This document shows positions 1 to 11,909 of a DNA stretch of 64,000 bases, in pieces. Source of the stretch: Casuarina equisetifolia (lineage: Eukaryota; Streptophyta; Magnoliopsida; Fagales; Casuarinaceae); contig CM052359.1 in assembly GCA_028551475.1 (NCBI GenBank), forward strand, positions 1,694,001 to 1,758,000. Reading direction: 5' to 3'. The notes under the pieces were generated by a model. It had not been told where the DNA came from and did no database searches. It worked only from the letters and a program-made list of their open reading frames with translations. Position 1 is the stretch's first letter; the number at the start of each line of letters is the position of its first letter. The translations under genes were made by a program, and so were the position numbers.

Positions 1-104
1 AATTAGAAAAAAAATAATGAATCTTGTGGATAACAATGAGATATGCCGGCTATTAAACTTACAATTTCTTATCATTTACCCTTTCAGTTATCACTTTTGT
101 TAGT

Positions 105-719
105 GGAAGACAGCTTGTGGAGTCATCTGTTCGGCCAGCTCCGTATCAGCTTCTTATGTGAGCAGCAATCCGCAGAGGTCCTCACGGGTTAAAGTGGCCA
201 AGTCCCTTGAATAAGAGCGTTAGGTACTCGTTCTCAGAGATAGGTTCTCCAACAGCACCCAAGTAATCCGTAAGGGAGTTTATGCCATGAACTCACACAC
301 AAATCAGTGACCCTTCTGAAGTAACTGGAGAAGCAGCCTGAGGGAGGAAGCACGGGCTGAACTCCTACTTCAAACTCTGCAACAAGGGCTTTCTAGGCGT
401 CGGCAGAGTGGGAGAACTTCAACAGAGCTTGAACGATTGAACTTATGTTCACTATCCGTCCCTGGGCAGTATGATCCCGAGGTTCCATTCTGTATAGGCT
501 GGATTGGTAATGCGGATTATTGATCCCCCCGCATTAGTATCTATCACAAACTCGCGGGGACATGGCAAGGAGTCATTGAGAATGGAGAGTAGCCCACTAG
601 TGCGGAGATAGGGAACAATTCTTGTCTTCCAGTCGGAAGCCGAGCACGGGAGTCGATATATCGGCAAGAGTCAGGTTTGGTGGAGACGCAACAGAATTGG
701 TGCTGGATTGAGATGCCAT
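105..719 (-). mobile_element. Decayed Ty1/copia gag fragment
   Basis: Read on the minus strand, a Met-Ala-Ser-Gln start at 719 leads into a copia-type gag N-terminal region. Recognisable pieces are a D-W-K-T-R-I-V-P-Y-L-R segment near 600-640, a P-C-P-R-E-F-V segment near 560, an N-P-A-Y-x-E-W segment near 500, and an L-T-R-E-D-L-C-G-L-L-L-T stretch near 160-190. The reading frame shifts at least once near 650 and stops interrupt the rest, so nothing functional is made. No LTR pair was found. It sits at the left edge of the window and may continue outside it. The family call rests on the pattern of gag motifs and is moderately sure. Confidence 0.5.
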
Positions 720-1739
720 GAGAGAAAAAAGAAGAGGCTTTCGTCGGTGGCTAAGTTGATACTAATTTAGAGAATGCAAGTTCCAAAAATTGAACGAAAA
801 ACTAAGCTATTTCCAGTGATGTTCATAGGCCCAAAACTATTACGAGCTCCTATAAGCCTGTAAGAACAGGGCATGTGCTATCAAATTAACCACGTACCTG
901 CCAATAATTATTATTTTAATTAGGTAAAAAGGGACTCAAATTGGCTTGAACCCCATGGCTTAAGTAAAGATCTCCAATAACTTCTACTGACAAAAACATT
1001 AATATGGTCGTGTTATCAAAACAATATAATATGGGATAAATTTTTACTACAGAATGTCAAAAACAATATGAGCATAACCCTCCCCTATTTTGGACATCAC
1101 TGGGGTTGCTCAGTGCAATTAGCCACTTGAAAAACTCATTAACAAGCTCATTTGATGGTTAGGAGGGTACAACTTACCACACCCATTATTGTTTTGTTGA
1201 TTCATGATTGATAATTTTTTATTTTTTATACATGCATTCAAATTTGAAATCAAAAGATTCCAAGCAACAGTTACTTTCACATAAGTCAAGTATTTGTCGA
1301 TGATTTCTTAAATGTTTGCCTTTGAGGTTTCTTTGTTTTGAATGGTGGGTTGTAAGAAAAAAATTAAACAAGAGTATTGTTCTTATTAGCATTTTCTTTT
1401 TAACTATTTCAAATAGTTTGAGACTTTTGAGAAATAGCTTAAACTGATTTTTGAATAAAAAATACTTTTTTTTAACATGATCCAAAATGGTTTACAAAGA
1501 AAAAAAATACTCACGATAAAACTAAAAGCTATACCGGCTCTCAGGAATGCATTAAAACCAATGTAAATTGTCTCATATTGTCACAATTCTATTTATAAAA
1601 AAAAAATTGAAAATGAAATATATGCTTCCTTCTTCTTCTTAACACATATTGCCGAAAAGGCCTCATCCATTGATAATAGCTTGTCCAACGACAAAGGATC
1701 CATACGAGTACCTAGTATCTAGGACTCATTCATCAAATT
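720..1739. repeat. 3' flank of F3H unit beta1
   Basis: No gene seen. AT-rich DNA whose right part (about 1,090-1,660) resembles the 3' flanks of other array units, for example about 11,040-11,800 and 22,500-23,170. Shared landmarks are a 'ggtttctttgttttgaatg' stretch and a run around 'agctatttcaaatagcttg'. It is array duplication material. Confidence 0.55.
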
Positions 1740-3585
1740 TAACGAACTCCACGCCAAAAGACAAAGGGGTTGACGAGAGGTCTCTTCAAGAGGCTTGCCC
1801 TCCAGATTGGCTCTCTCCAGACCCTGCAGCTGCTGCTCCTTTGCCAGCTTCTTCAGCCTCGCAAGCTCAAGGTCCTTACCCATATTCCTCTTGTACATCT
1901 CTTCAAAACCAATGGGCTTTCCAGCACCGGCTTCTCTCCCTCTCTGATCTTCAAGGGATATACTGTTGCCTCTGGGGCTGGGTTCTGGAACGTGGCTATG
2001 GACAACCGGCTGTGGTCTGAGTTCATAACTACTCGGTGATCAGCGCTCTTGAACCTCCCATTACTCAGATACTGCACAGAAATAATACAAGTGAACTATG
2101 GGAAACTTTTGCAAATTTTCAAAGAAATTAACTATTAAGTAAGCATAAGAGTGCAAACCAATATCAGACATATTTCAGACTATTTATCAAAAGAAGTCTT
2201 GTGCATTTCCACAAACAGCTAGAACAAATGGAAGTTGATTTCAGCTTACACAAGTAAATAAAACCATTGTATCTAGATATATCGTCATCTAACCTAATCT
2301 GTGCCATAATGGTACTGCTAATCTGATTTCAACAATCCCTATGCTTACTATAATTAAGAAGATGCTCTGTATTCACTAGAACTATCAATGAAAATCAAAA
2401 CCTGGTAGTAGTTTTGAAAAATTACATGACAATGATCTCCGAGATTGACGAGGAGAGCTCCTTCAACAGGTTGAACTGTGATCCAGGTACTCCCACCATC
2501 CCCAGAGGCCTGGAGTCCACCCACCTGATCCTGGACCAAGATAGCGATGGTGCTAGCGTCCGTGTGGCGCCTGATTCCCAGAGTGAGGTCAGGCTGTGGA
2601 CATCTTGGATAGAAATTCACCACAACGTTTTGACTCATGTCCACACATGCCTTGGTCAAGGCCTCCTTCTCCAATCCTAGGGTCTCTGATAACACCTCGA
2701 GGAGCCTGCGTGCTAGTCCCATCATTCCCTCACTGTACTGCTCCGTCACAGCTCTCCACCCTTCCGGCTTCTCCGGCCACCTCGAATAGTCTCGGATCCC
2801 AACTGGGTATGTGAAGTAATGGAAAAGTTCACGCCATTATTGTACTGTTCACTGTAATAATGATGTCATCGAATATTGGTAAGTGATTCGAGTTTGGTTT
2901 ATAACCAAAGGCTTCAAACCAAGAAATCAAAATCTATTAGAAAACCCTTCTAAGTTTCGCTGTAATAATGATGTCATCGAATATTGGTAAGTGATTCGAG
3001 TTTGGTTTATAACCAAATGCTTCAAACCGAGAAATCAAAATCTATTAGAAAACCCTTCTAAGTTTAAAACCTATTAGCAAAACCTACTAGAAATCAAAAT
3101 AAGTTCTACATAGGATTTATCAATAGGGCTAGGCTCCTAACAAAGTAAAAAAACTACTAGAAGGACCTCCAAGTTTTTGGCCAAGCAATGAGTAGAGAGG
3201 CCAAATAAAGGTCTCGGAGTTTTACTTTGCCAAGGCCGACGATGAGGAGCCCGCCCTTCTGGCCACCGGACATGTCAAACCGAAGCTTTTCTTCCGGAGG
3301 CAGAGCAAAGAACTGTCGAGCAAGTTTTGCCATGTCTGAAATCAGCTTTGCGTCCACACCGTGATCGACGACCTGGAAAATACCCCAATCCTCGCAAGCC
3401 TCCGCGATTTTCTTGCATATCTCACCTCTCGTGCCGTCGACTTCATCAATTCCCGCAAGTGAGATGACGGGAATCTCATCGCTGAACTGGTTGTAGGCAA
3501 CCTTTGGACGCTCATCTTCCTCGCGAATAAAGCTGGACGGAAGGATTTTCTCCTCCGCCAGAGCGGTGATAGTTGTTTCTGCCAT
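1740..3585 (-). pseudogene. F3H-like pseudogene beta1
   Basis: Flavanone 3-hydroxylase family (2-oxoglutarate/Fe(II) dioxygenase). Exon 1 is 3226-3585 (120 codons, open, donor GT present), exon 2 is 2426-2851, and exon 3 is about 1740-2071. Exon 2 is broken at once: its first codon is TGA (CGA in the intact relative beta8) and its fifth is TAA in the V-Q-x-W-R-E block. Exon 3 has a 1-nt loss near 1920 (GAAAGCCC instead of GAAAAGCCC) that changes the C-terminus. The metal ligands H-T-D and N/S-A-D-H and the R-L-S motif are still legible. Exon 1 has Leu-Leu-Ile-Val-Gly-Leu-Gly-Lys where typical F3H has a Ser-Ser-His-Leu-Gln end. Beta sub-family. No functional product is expected. Confidence 0.85.
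2852..3066. repeat. 108-bp tandem duplication in intron 1 of beta1
   Basis: Two direct copies with period 108 (2852-2959 and 2960 to about 3066) differ at only a few bases. The first copy includes the exon 2 splice acceptor region ('tattacag' on the minus strand), so a second acceptor-like site lies 108 nt upstream. Confidence 0.8.
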
Positions 3586-4139
3586 TGGAAGCGGGTGTTG
3601 TCCTGTTTTGCTTTACTTTTATGGCTTCGCTTGCGTCGGACTTCAAGGAATTATGGCGTCTTGCATGAGTGTTTATGCCTTTGCCGTTTTAAGTGGAAAG
3701 ACCAGTTTGTGCAAGTCGTATGCATGCCGTTTTGCAAGAGAGAGAGTGCTTTTTGCCATCTCATTCCCCTTATCCTCTTTCCTAAGTTTGTGGCTGTGGG
3801 TAAAAGGCTACTTGCACTCGATGAAGCTAAGGACACACGTGGGAACCGAGATCTTGTAAGTTGTGCCCAACCGTGTTTAAATTGTTTTCTATGTTGTAAT
3901 GCTTGAATTCATTAATGTTTTCATTGAGTAAACAGCTAGGATTTGGGATTATCTATTACTGTGTTCTATTCCTTGTTTCAATGTACAAATCTGTACTTAA
4001 AACCTTGTGTTCTTCAACTTATGAACTCATTTATTGGATCAAAGGGTTTCATATTAGAAGAAAAAAAGTACTTGTACATGTTTATAAGTTTACTTAACCA
4101 TTTCCTCAAAGAGGCTTTTCAAGAAGAGATGGACATGAT
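3586..4139. repeat. F3H-array spacer, left part
   Basis: Spacer sequence upstream of beta1. It resembles 20,974-21,550, 30,300-30,760 and 43,170-43,630: shared landmarks are 'aaaggctacttgcact' and 'gatgaagctaag', then 'gtaagttgtgc'. It continues at 9,864, because the gypsy element at 4,140-9,863 is inserted in it. Open frames here are not conserved between copies and are not genes. Confidence 0.7.
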
Positions 4140-4580
4140 TGTCAGGACCTAAATCAGTAAATGGCCTTACCGAGTGTAAAGGTTGCAGCGGATGGTCCAA
4201 GCCACGATCTGGCTTGTTCTTCTTCTTTTTCCTAGCAATAATGAACAAAGGAAATAGCCAAATAGCACAACAACAATCCACCTCAACAGGGAAATAGCAC
4301 CTTTGCATCAACAGGACACAGCACTGAGCACACCAAGAGATACACAGATAAACAAGGGTTTCGATCCCCTTTTCCATTCACGGCCTCCTCCTTATTTGGA
4401 GATTTGCCTCACATAAAAAGACTAACTTGTCCTTAGTCATATTACACACTTGTTAGGACTAGGCCCAACATTCTTAAGTATATAACTATTACTAACCAAA
4501 GCCCACAGCAGTTGCCCCGCTTTATGAAGTGTAAGACACAAACCTGGGTGTGCGACGTTGGCCAAAATAAGCTCGTGACA
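4140..4580 (-). repeat. 3' LTR of gypsy element
   Basis: 441 bp, 7 substitutions and no gaps against the partner at 9423-9863 (about 1.6%). Termini TG...CA. Confidence 0.93.
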
Positions 4581-4595
4581 ACTCCTTCCTCCTTA
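4581..4595 (-). other. Polypurine tract of gypsy element
   Basis: On the minus strand it reads TAAGGAGGAAGGAGT directly before the 3' LTR, the expected plus-strand priming site. Confidence 0.75.
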
Positions 4596-4637
4596 TTTTG
4601 AGACCTTGTCCGCAAGGTCAAACTCTGGGTATCTCAT

Positions 4638-7600
4638 CTAAAATTGCTCCACGGATTCCCAGGTAGCATCAGCCACAGTTAACCCTCTCCACAACACCAG
4701 TACTTGTTCTTCATTTTTCTGAACTCTTTTGTCTATGATGGCTTGGGGTTGTGCTGTCAGGGATCCTTCAGCTTCCACATATTGAGGCAGCTCCTCTTGT
4801 ACTGTAACTCCTTTCCCCAAACATTTTTTTAGAACTGATACATGAAAAACTGGGTGAATCTTGGAAGTACTTGGGAGTTTCAATCGATAAGCAAGGTTTT
4901 CAATTCTGTCCACTACTTCAAAAGGCCCATAATAGCGTTGTTGGAGTTTCTGATGTCACTTCATTCCTACCGAAAGCTGTTTATAGGACTGTAGTTTGAG
5001 AAATACCAGGTCTCCCACCTGGAACTCCCAATTTGTCCTCCCCTTATCATACACTTTCTTAATTCGATTTTGGGAATCTGCTAATTTCTGCTTTAGCAAC
5101 TTCAACATCTTGTCCCGTTCTAGTAATTCTTTTTCTGCAGCTTCCACCCAGGTTGCTCCTGGTATGTAATCAAGTAAGGTGGGAGGTAACTTTCCATATA
5201 CTACCTCATACGGACTCTTGCCCGAAGAGCTTTGTACGCTAGTGTTGTAACACAACTCAGCCCATGGAAGCCATTTAATCCAATTCTTAGGTTGATCCCC
5301 CGTGAAACATCTCAAGTACATTTCCAACACCTTATTAACTGCTTCGGTTTGCCCGTCTGATTGAGGGTGGTAGGCTGTGGAATAGTTCAAGCGAGTCCCG
5401 TGTAAATTGAATAACTCTCGCCAGAACAGGCTGGTAAAAACAGGATATCTATCTGAAACTATCTTTTGGGGCATGCCATACAACCTATAAACATTCTGAA
5501 AAAAGGCTTCAGCTACCGTGGAGGCTGTATACGAATGACTAAGTGGAATGAAGTGAGCCATCTTTGAAAGCCTATCCACTATCACCAAAATACATGATTT
5601 ACCCTTGGCATTAGGCAGCCCTTCTACGAAATCCATAGAGAGTTCAGTCCAAACCTCTGTAGGAATGGGTAAAGGCTGTAATAACCCCGCTGGTAATGTA
5701 TTTAAACCCTTATTTTTCTGACAAGCCACACATTGTTGTACCACCTCCTGCACCATCTTCCTCATATTCCTCCAAAAAAACACAGCCCTTGCCCTTTGCA
5801 GCGTTTTCCGCACACCTTCATGAGCCGCTGCATGTATCTCTTCAACTAAGGACCTTGCTAGATTGGAACTTGGACCCAAATAGATTCTGCCTTTATAAAA
5901 CACCATTTCATTCTTAATTCTCCAAGCTTCACCGAGTGTTCCCTCATTCACTTGCTTGATTATGTGCTGCATTTCTGGGCTTTCCCTAACTTCATCCTTA
6001 ATGGGTTCAACCCACAGCAGAACAGGAGTAGATATTCCTACTAATGTTCCCCTGTTGTCGGTTTCCATCACTTGGCTGCCTTCCCCTTTTCGAGATAATG
6101 CATCAGCTGCCTTATTCTCCTTGCCCGGTTTGTACTCGATCGAGAAATCATACCCTAATAGCTTGATTAACCACCGTTGTTGGGCGGGAGTGGTGATTCT
6201 TTGCTCCCACAGATGCTTGAGACTTTTTTGATCAGTCCTCACCAGGAATTTCCTCCCTAACAGATAGTTCCTCCATTTATTCACTGCCAGCACCACTGCA
6301 AGTAGTTCTTTTTCATAAGTGGACAAGTGAGCATTCTTACCCTTCAATGCTTAGCTAAAAAATGCTATTGGATGCCCCTCTTGAGACAACACAACACCTA
6401 TGCCCTCCCTAGAAGCATCACACTCTAGGACAAAATCCTTTTCAAAGTTTGGCAAGGCTAGGACGGGGGCTGACACCATGGCTTTCTTTAGCTCATCGAA
6501 TGCTTTTTCTGCCTTTGGAGTCCACTTAAAGTTGTTCTTCTTGAGTAACTTAGTGAGAGGGGCAGCGATCTTCCCATAATTGACAATGAATCTTCAATAG
6601 TACCCCGTAAGTCCAAGGAAACCTCTCAATTCTTTTAGCTGCACGGGTTTAACCCACCCCACCATATCTTGTATTTTCTCCTTGTCCATTGAGATTCCTT
6701 CTGCATTGATTATGTGCCCTAGGTACTGCACTGACCCTTGTCCAAAAGAGCACTTACTCAGTTTGATATATAGCTCATGTCCCCTCAACAATTCCAAAAC
6801 TTTCTTCACGTGCTCTAAATGCTTCAGCCACTCTTTGCTATAGATCAAGATGTCGTCAAAAAACACCAAAACAAATCTTTGAAGATAATCTCGAAAAACA
6901 CAATTCATCAAAGCTTGGAAAGTGGATGGGGCATTGCATAATCCAAACGGCATAACCAAGTATTCATAATGACCTTGGTGGGTTTGGAAAGCTGTCTTAT
7001 GGATGTCCTCAGGCTGCATTCGGATCTGATGGTAACCTGACCTCAAATCAAGCTTTGTAAAGTATCTAGCCCCATGTAATTCATCCATTAACTCCTCAAC
7101 GGTGGGGATAGGGAACCTATCTTTAATCGTCTGTTTATTCAAAGCCCTGTAGTCCACACATAGTCTCCACGATCCATCTTGTTTCTTTACCAAAAGCACC
7201 GGGGATGAGTAAGGACTAGTGCTAGGCTTGACCACTCCAGCCTCCAACAATTGCCTCACCATCTTTTCCAACTCACCTTTTTTATAATGGGGGTACCTAT
7301 AAGGTCTTACAGCTACTGGTTCACTCCCTTCCTTGAGGGGTATCTGGTGGTTGAACTCTCTAACGGGTGGAAGTCCTTTAGGTTCTTCAAATAATTCCTT
7401 AAATTGTTCCAACAAGGTCCTTAAACCTTCCCCTAATTGACTGTTTTGGTCCACCTCAAGTGATTGCAGCCCACTGCTATCCAACTTGGTACCGACTCCA
7501 TCAGTTGCTGCCTTATTCGACACTATTTGAACTTGTACCAGCAATCCAAAGCCTTCTTGCCGAAGCTCTTTACAATATGTATCCTCATCCACCAGCACAC

Positions 7601-7982
7601 TCTCACCCTTTTTTATACCCTGCAATGTAACTAACTTGCCATTTATCCTGCAGGCCATTTGCATCAAATCAAAATCCCATAAAATGGGACCTAGGGTTTT
7701 TAGCCATTGAGCCCCTAAAACTGCTCTTGTTCCCGGCATATCCAACATAAAAAATTCCAATTTCATAGTTATCCCCTGCAAGGTCAAGACAAGATCTTTG
7801 CACACCCCTTCACTCTTCAATTTATCCCCATTGGCTACCTCTACTTCCAAATCCTTGCAATGGCTTACCTTCAGCCCCCATTTGTGAACTACTTGGATAC
7901 TTACAAAGTTGTGTGTGCTACCCGAATCGATTAATACACATACCTTATTTGTTTCTCCTCCCAAACAGCCCCTTACCCTCAT
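4638..7982 (-). pseudogene. Gypsy pol (PR-RT-RH-INT-chromodomain), interrupted
   Basis: Protease is near 7,910-7,930 (active-site D-S-G-S-T-H-N-F). Reverse transcriptase runs about 7,250-6,600, with L-D-L-R-S-G-Y-H-Q-I and F-F-D-D-I-L-I-Y, where the DD pair is the polymerase centre. RNase H is near 6,350-6,100 (S-T-Y-E-K-E-L-L-A). Integrase runs about 5,900-5,000, with a His/Cys zinc region ending C-V-A-C, M-D-F-V-E-G-L-P, V-S-D-R-Y-P and H-P-Q-S-D-G-Q-T-E. The C-terminal segment near 4,640-4,760 (V-L-V-L-W-R-G then A-T-W-E) is chromodomain-like. In-frame stops occur near 6,591 (Tyr-Tyr-stop-Arg-Phe), 6,350 (Phe-Ser-stop) and 4,950 (Met-Lys-stop-His). The first and third look like CGA to TGA changes. 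No function expected. Confidence 0.88.
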
Positions 7983-8003
7983 AGTTTGGGGTGTCGTAGA
8001 TGC

Positions 8004-9402
8004 TTATATCGCTTTCAATGATACCTTAGGAGTTTCCTCAACCAGCTCCCGTTCTATCTCTACAACTTCTGGTGTTGAACTATCTCCATCATCCTCATCT
8101 TCATCAATCTCTTCCCCCAACAACACAAATAATTTCTTTTTACAGCGATGTCCTACTGTGTATTTTTCATCACAATTAAAACATAAGCCTTTTTCTCTCC
8201 TATCCTGAATTTCCTTGGGTGATAACCTCTTGGTTGTGCTAGAGGACCCTCCAGTTTTATTCCAGCTAGTGTTACCACTCCCAGAATTCTTAGACATTGT
8301 CCCCTTTTCCTTTCTACTAGTAACATAATCATCCTCCCAAAGGTATGCAAGACCTATAGCATCTGCCAAGTCTACAAGTTTTCAGGATAGGACCTCTTTC
8401 ATTAGTCCTTCTTTTAACCCCGCTAAGAAGAAAATAATTTCTTGTTCTTCATGCACATATGGAATTCTTAACAAAAGCTTCATGAATCTTACCTCGTAGT
8501 CCTTGACTGTGCTGAATTGCTTCAATCTGATTATCTCCAAGAGGCTATTTCTATATGCCGACGACCCATATCGTCTCAATAATTCTGCTGACAGCTGAGC
8601 CCAAGTAATGAAATGGTCATCTGCCTTTCTTTGGAGCCATTCCACGCACATTTGTGCCTCCTCTTCCAAATGCCATGCTGCAATATCAGTTTTATCCCCT
8701 TCTGGAGTTCCATTGAAGCGAAAAAATTGATTCGCCCTATTAATCCATCCTTGGGGGTTTGCTCCACCTGCAAACCATGGAAAATCAAAACGTACCCCAT
8801 TCTGTCTTTGCTGTCCTCTATTTCCCCCTTCACCGTTCCCTCTGTTCTGCTCATGGTAATCTCTGAAATTGTTTCTATTTCCCCCACCAGCGAAATTCCG
8901 ATTCTCCTCCTGAAAGTCATCATAATAGTCTCTATTTCTTCTATCTTGATACCATTGGTTGTAGTTGTGAAGGCCCGATTCTCTATTACTACCCCAGTTA
9001 AAGGCTCGGGGCTGCTCACGGTGAGAATCTTGGTTCTCCCTATTTTGGTCATACCCACGGTAAGGTTCACGAAGCCCAAACGCAGGTTGGGTGTTTCGGT
9101 CTTCACCACCTCCCACAAATCTCCGTTGCTCACAATCGGTTTGCTGTTTTTTTTTGCCTCAACTTTTTGCTCTTCCTCCTCTTCTTTTTTGATTTCTTTG
9201 TCTTTTGAGCCTGAGCACGACCCACCCACGGTATCTTTTCCTTTCCAATCGCCGAGAGAACGAGTGATTGGAGTTTGTCAAACGATTCTTGAAATCGTTT
9301 TTCAGCAGCCCGCTCGTGCCGATCTAACTTTTCCTCCATACAGCGCTCATTTTTGGTGAAACGGCGCTCGATTTCTGCACGAAACTGGGCAAGCTCGGCC
9401 AT
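8004..9402 (-). pseudogene. Gypsy gag, frameshifted
   Basis: The start Met-Ala-Glu-Leu-Ala-Gln is at 9402, only a few bases inside the primer-binding site. It is followed by a charged coiled-coil-like segment, a Gly/Arg/Asn-rich segment (about 8,780-9,110), and the retrotransposon gag domain (about 8,400-8,770; W-I-N-R-A-N-Q-F-F and C-V-E-W-L-Q). The zinc knuckle is C-F-N-C-x7-H-R-C (about 8,150-8,190). A run of nine A (T on the plus strand) near 9,150 is where the frame shifts, and a TGA near 8,381 and TAA near 8,004 break it further. Confidence 0.8.
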
Positions 9403-9406
9403 ACGT

Positions 9407-9419
9407 GGCTCCGATGCCA
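9407..9419 (-). other. Primer-binding site of gypsy element
   Basis: On the minus strand TGGCATCGGAGCC lies just inside the 5' LTR. It matches the initiator-Met tRNA type site TGGTATCAGAGCC except at two positions. Confidence 0.65.
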
Positions 9420-9422
9420 AAT

Positions 9423-9863
9423 TGTCAGGACCTAAATCAGTAAATGGCCTTTCCGGGTGTAAAGGTTGCAGCGGATGGTCCAAGCCATGATCTGGCTTGT
9501 TCTTCTTCTTTTTCCTAGCAATAATGAACAAAGGAAATAGCCAAATAGCACAACAACAATCCACCTCAACAGGGAAATGGCACCTCTGCATCAACAGGAC
9601 ACAGCACTGAGCACACCAAGAGATACACAGATAAACAAGGGTTTCGATCCCCTTTTCCATTCACGGCCTCCTCCTTATTTGGGGATTTGCCTCACATAAA
9701 AAGACTAACTTGTCCTTAGTCATATTACACACTTGTTAGGACTAGGCCCAACATTCTTAAGTATATAACTATTACTAACCAAAGCCTACAGCAGTTGCCC
9801 CGCTTTATGAAGTGTAAGACACAAACCTGGGTGTGCGACGTTGGCCAAAATAAGCTCGTGACA
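9423..9863 (-). repeat. 5' LTR of gypsy element
   Basis: Partner of 4140-4580, 441 bp, TG...CA. A short open frame starting Met-Glu-Lys-Gly-Ile-Glu lies in both LTRs and is LTR sequence, not a gene. Confidence 0.93.
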
Positions 9864-11909
9864 ATGACTCTTTTATAAAGTATCGAAGTTAATCATTTCT
9901 TAGTGTGATCCAACCCAATACCAAATATGAGCCAATCACTCACAAGTAAAAAAAGCGAGCTTGAATTATAGAAAAATATTGGACAAAAGAATTTCATATT
10001 AAAGAAAAAAATATTTGTAATGTATCTTATAAGTTTGTACAATTACTTTTTTTCAGTAAATTTTTTTGAAAATAAGTAAACTTAACCCTTTCACACCATC
10101 TAGGTGTTCTTACTAAAGTTCTATATTTTAGTGTTTCTATCTTGAATTTTGGAGACAAATCTACTCTATTTTCACTTTCTTTGATCTAAAATAACATGGG
10201 TGCTTTAGAGCTCGATTTGTAACAACTTGGAATAGATGCACCTTTACTTTGTAACTTAGATTGGAAGCAGGACAAATGTGACACATTGCCAATGGACTAA
10301 TTTCAACATGCTACATTATTAATTAATAGATTATAACTTAATTGATGCTTGGCATTGTGTAATACATGAGAATTAAAAAATTAAAACTAAAACCCAATAA
10401 CCTCTATTTTATAATTTTTGAATATTTTAAATTAAGAGCTATTGATATGTCATCTAAAGACTTCTTTACTTAGATGACTTTTGAATAATAATAAGCTTTA
10501 TGGCTAAGATTAGTGTGATAGGTTGCTGGTGATTGAATGTCTAGATTAAAGAAGCATACATTATGCCACATGGGCGTTATGTATCATTAATCCAATAACT
10601 CAACATATATTAGATTGGCTAACAAATGAAATTGATGTAAAATGTTACAATTCAAAAGTCAAAATAAAAGTCCTAAAACCTAAAATTTTTCTTAATATTT
10701 TAAATAAAGAACCGTTAATTTGTCACCAAAAGACCATAGATGACATGTAATTTTATCATTCCATATCTAACATTCAATTTGGTATTATTAATCATCTCAA
10801 CCTAAAGGAGGCATAAGCATTAAAGGGCAAAGCAACATTGTTGTGATTTTTCTTATTACGCATTTTGCATCGTCTTCTTCTTTTGCCCCCACTCACAAAA
10901 CTATGGACACCAAGACTGAATTTGTATACCAACCATCTCCCGAAGTAGCCAGGAGAAAACAAAACCTACCATGAACTTATATGCACACGTATGCATATAC
11001 ACGCATATAAACATTGATATAATTTCTTCTCTTTTTTTTGAATTATTTTAATTAGGTTAGGAGGACTCGAGATGTCACGCACCCCACCATTTAGATGAAA
11101 ATCTTCCGATAATGGGAACTACCAGTCAAGCCGTTTGATGGTTAGGTGAGCACCACCCACCACTCCCATTCTTGCTTTTTTGATCTCCTGAACGATTGCC
11201 CGTGAAGTTTCTTTGTTTTGAATGGTTGATCATAAGAAAATAGTTAACAAACTACTGTTCTTAGCATTTCCATTTTAGCTATTTCAAACAGCTTGAAACT
11301 CTGAAAAATTGTTAAATGTAGGACTATTTGCTCAAAAGTTAACTTTGAAGTGAAAATAAATCTTCTAGTATGGTATAAAATTTAGGTATACAAACAAAAT
11401 TTTCATGGTCCAAAATGATTTATGAAAGAAGTGTTACATGATAAAACTACAAGACAGACATATTAAGAACAATGTGAATTGTCTTACATTATCACAATCT
11501 TGTTTGAAAATCTTTGTTAAGCACTAAAAGCTGAAGAATGTTCCATGTAATTTACAAAACATCCCTTGTACACTAAACCCACAGTCCAAAATAACTTTGA
11601 TGAAATGTATTACTTCTAATTCCAAAACTCATATTGACTACAAGGTGACATATTAAGAACAATATGAATTGTGTTGCATTATTTAAATCATATTTTTTAT
11701 AGGTAAAAATAAATAATGTTAAACATGGCAAGTCCAACATGGGCTAAACGTAATTCCCATTTATTAGCGACTTGGTATAAAGAAAAGCATAAGGCCGAAA
11801 AGGCCTATTTCGTTCATAATAGCATGTCCCATACTCAAGATTGACGTAGTTAACGAGTTTCACGCCAAAAGACAATGAAAATAGCATAAGATGTTTCTTC
11901 AAGAGGCTT
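9864..11909. repeat. F3H-array spacer (right part) and 3' flank of alpha2
   Basis: No gene seen. About 9,864-10,500 continues the spacer interrupted by the gypsy element ('gtatcgaagttaatcatttct', compare about 21,530). About 11,040-11,800 is the 3' flank repeat, also seen at about 1,100 and 18,060-18,560. AT-rich, no long open frame. Confidence 0.6.

Larger units (their letters stand above)
4140..9863 (-). mobile_element. Ty3/gypsy retrotransposon, chromovirus-type, decayed coding
   Basis: A complete-looking LTR element of 5,724 bp, read on the minus strand. It has two 441-bp LTRs beginning TGTCAGG and ending GTGACA, which differ at 7 positions. The primer-binding site is next to the 5' LTR and a purine tract next to the 3' LTR. 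Flanks ATGAT (4135-4139) and ATGAC (9864-9868) look like a 5-bp target duplication with one mismatch. The interior has gag with a zinc knuckle, protease, reverse transcriptase, RNase H, integrase and a C-terminal chromodomain-like segment, the order expected for chromoviruses. It interrupts the F3H-array spacer, whose uninterrupted form is at about 21,500. Several in-frame stops show that this copy is not autonomous. Confidence 0.92.

Noticed and set aside
9500..9660. Open frame starting Met-Glu-Lys-Gly-Ile-Glu, present twice (also 4,090-4,377)
   Set aside because: It lies inside the two LTRs of the gypsy element and is LTR sequence.
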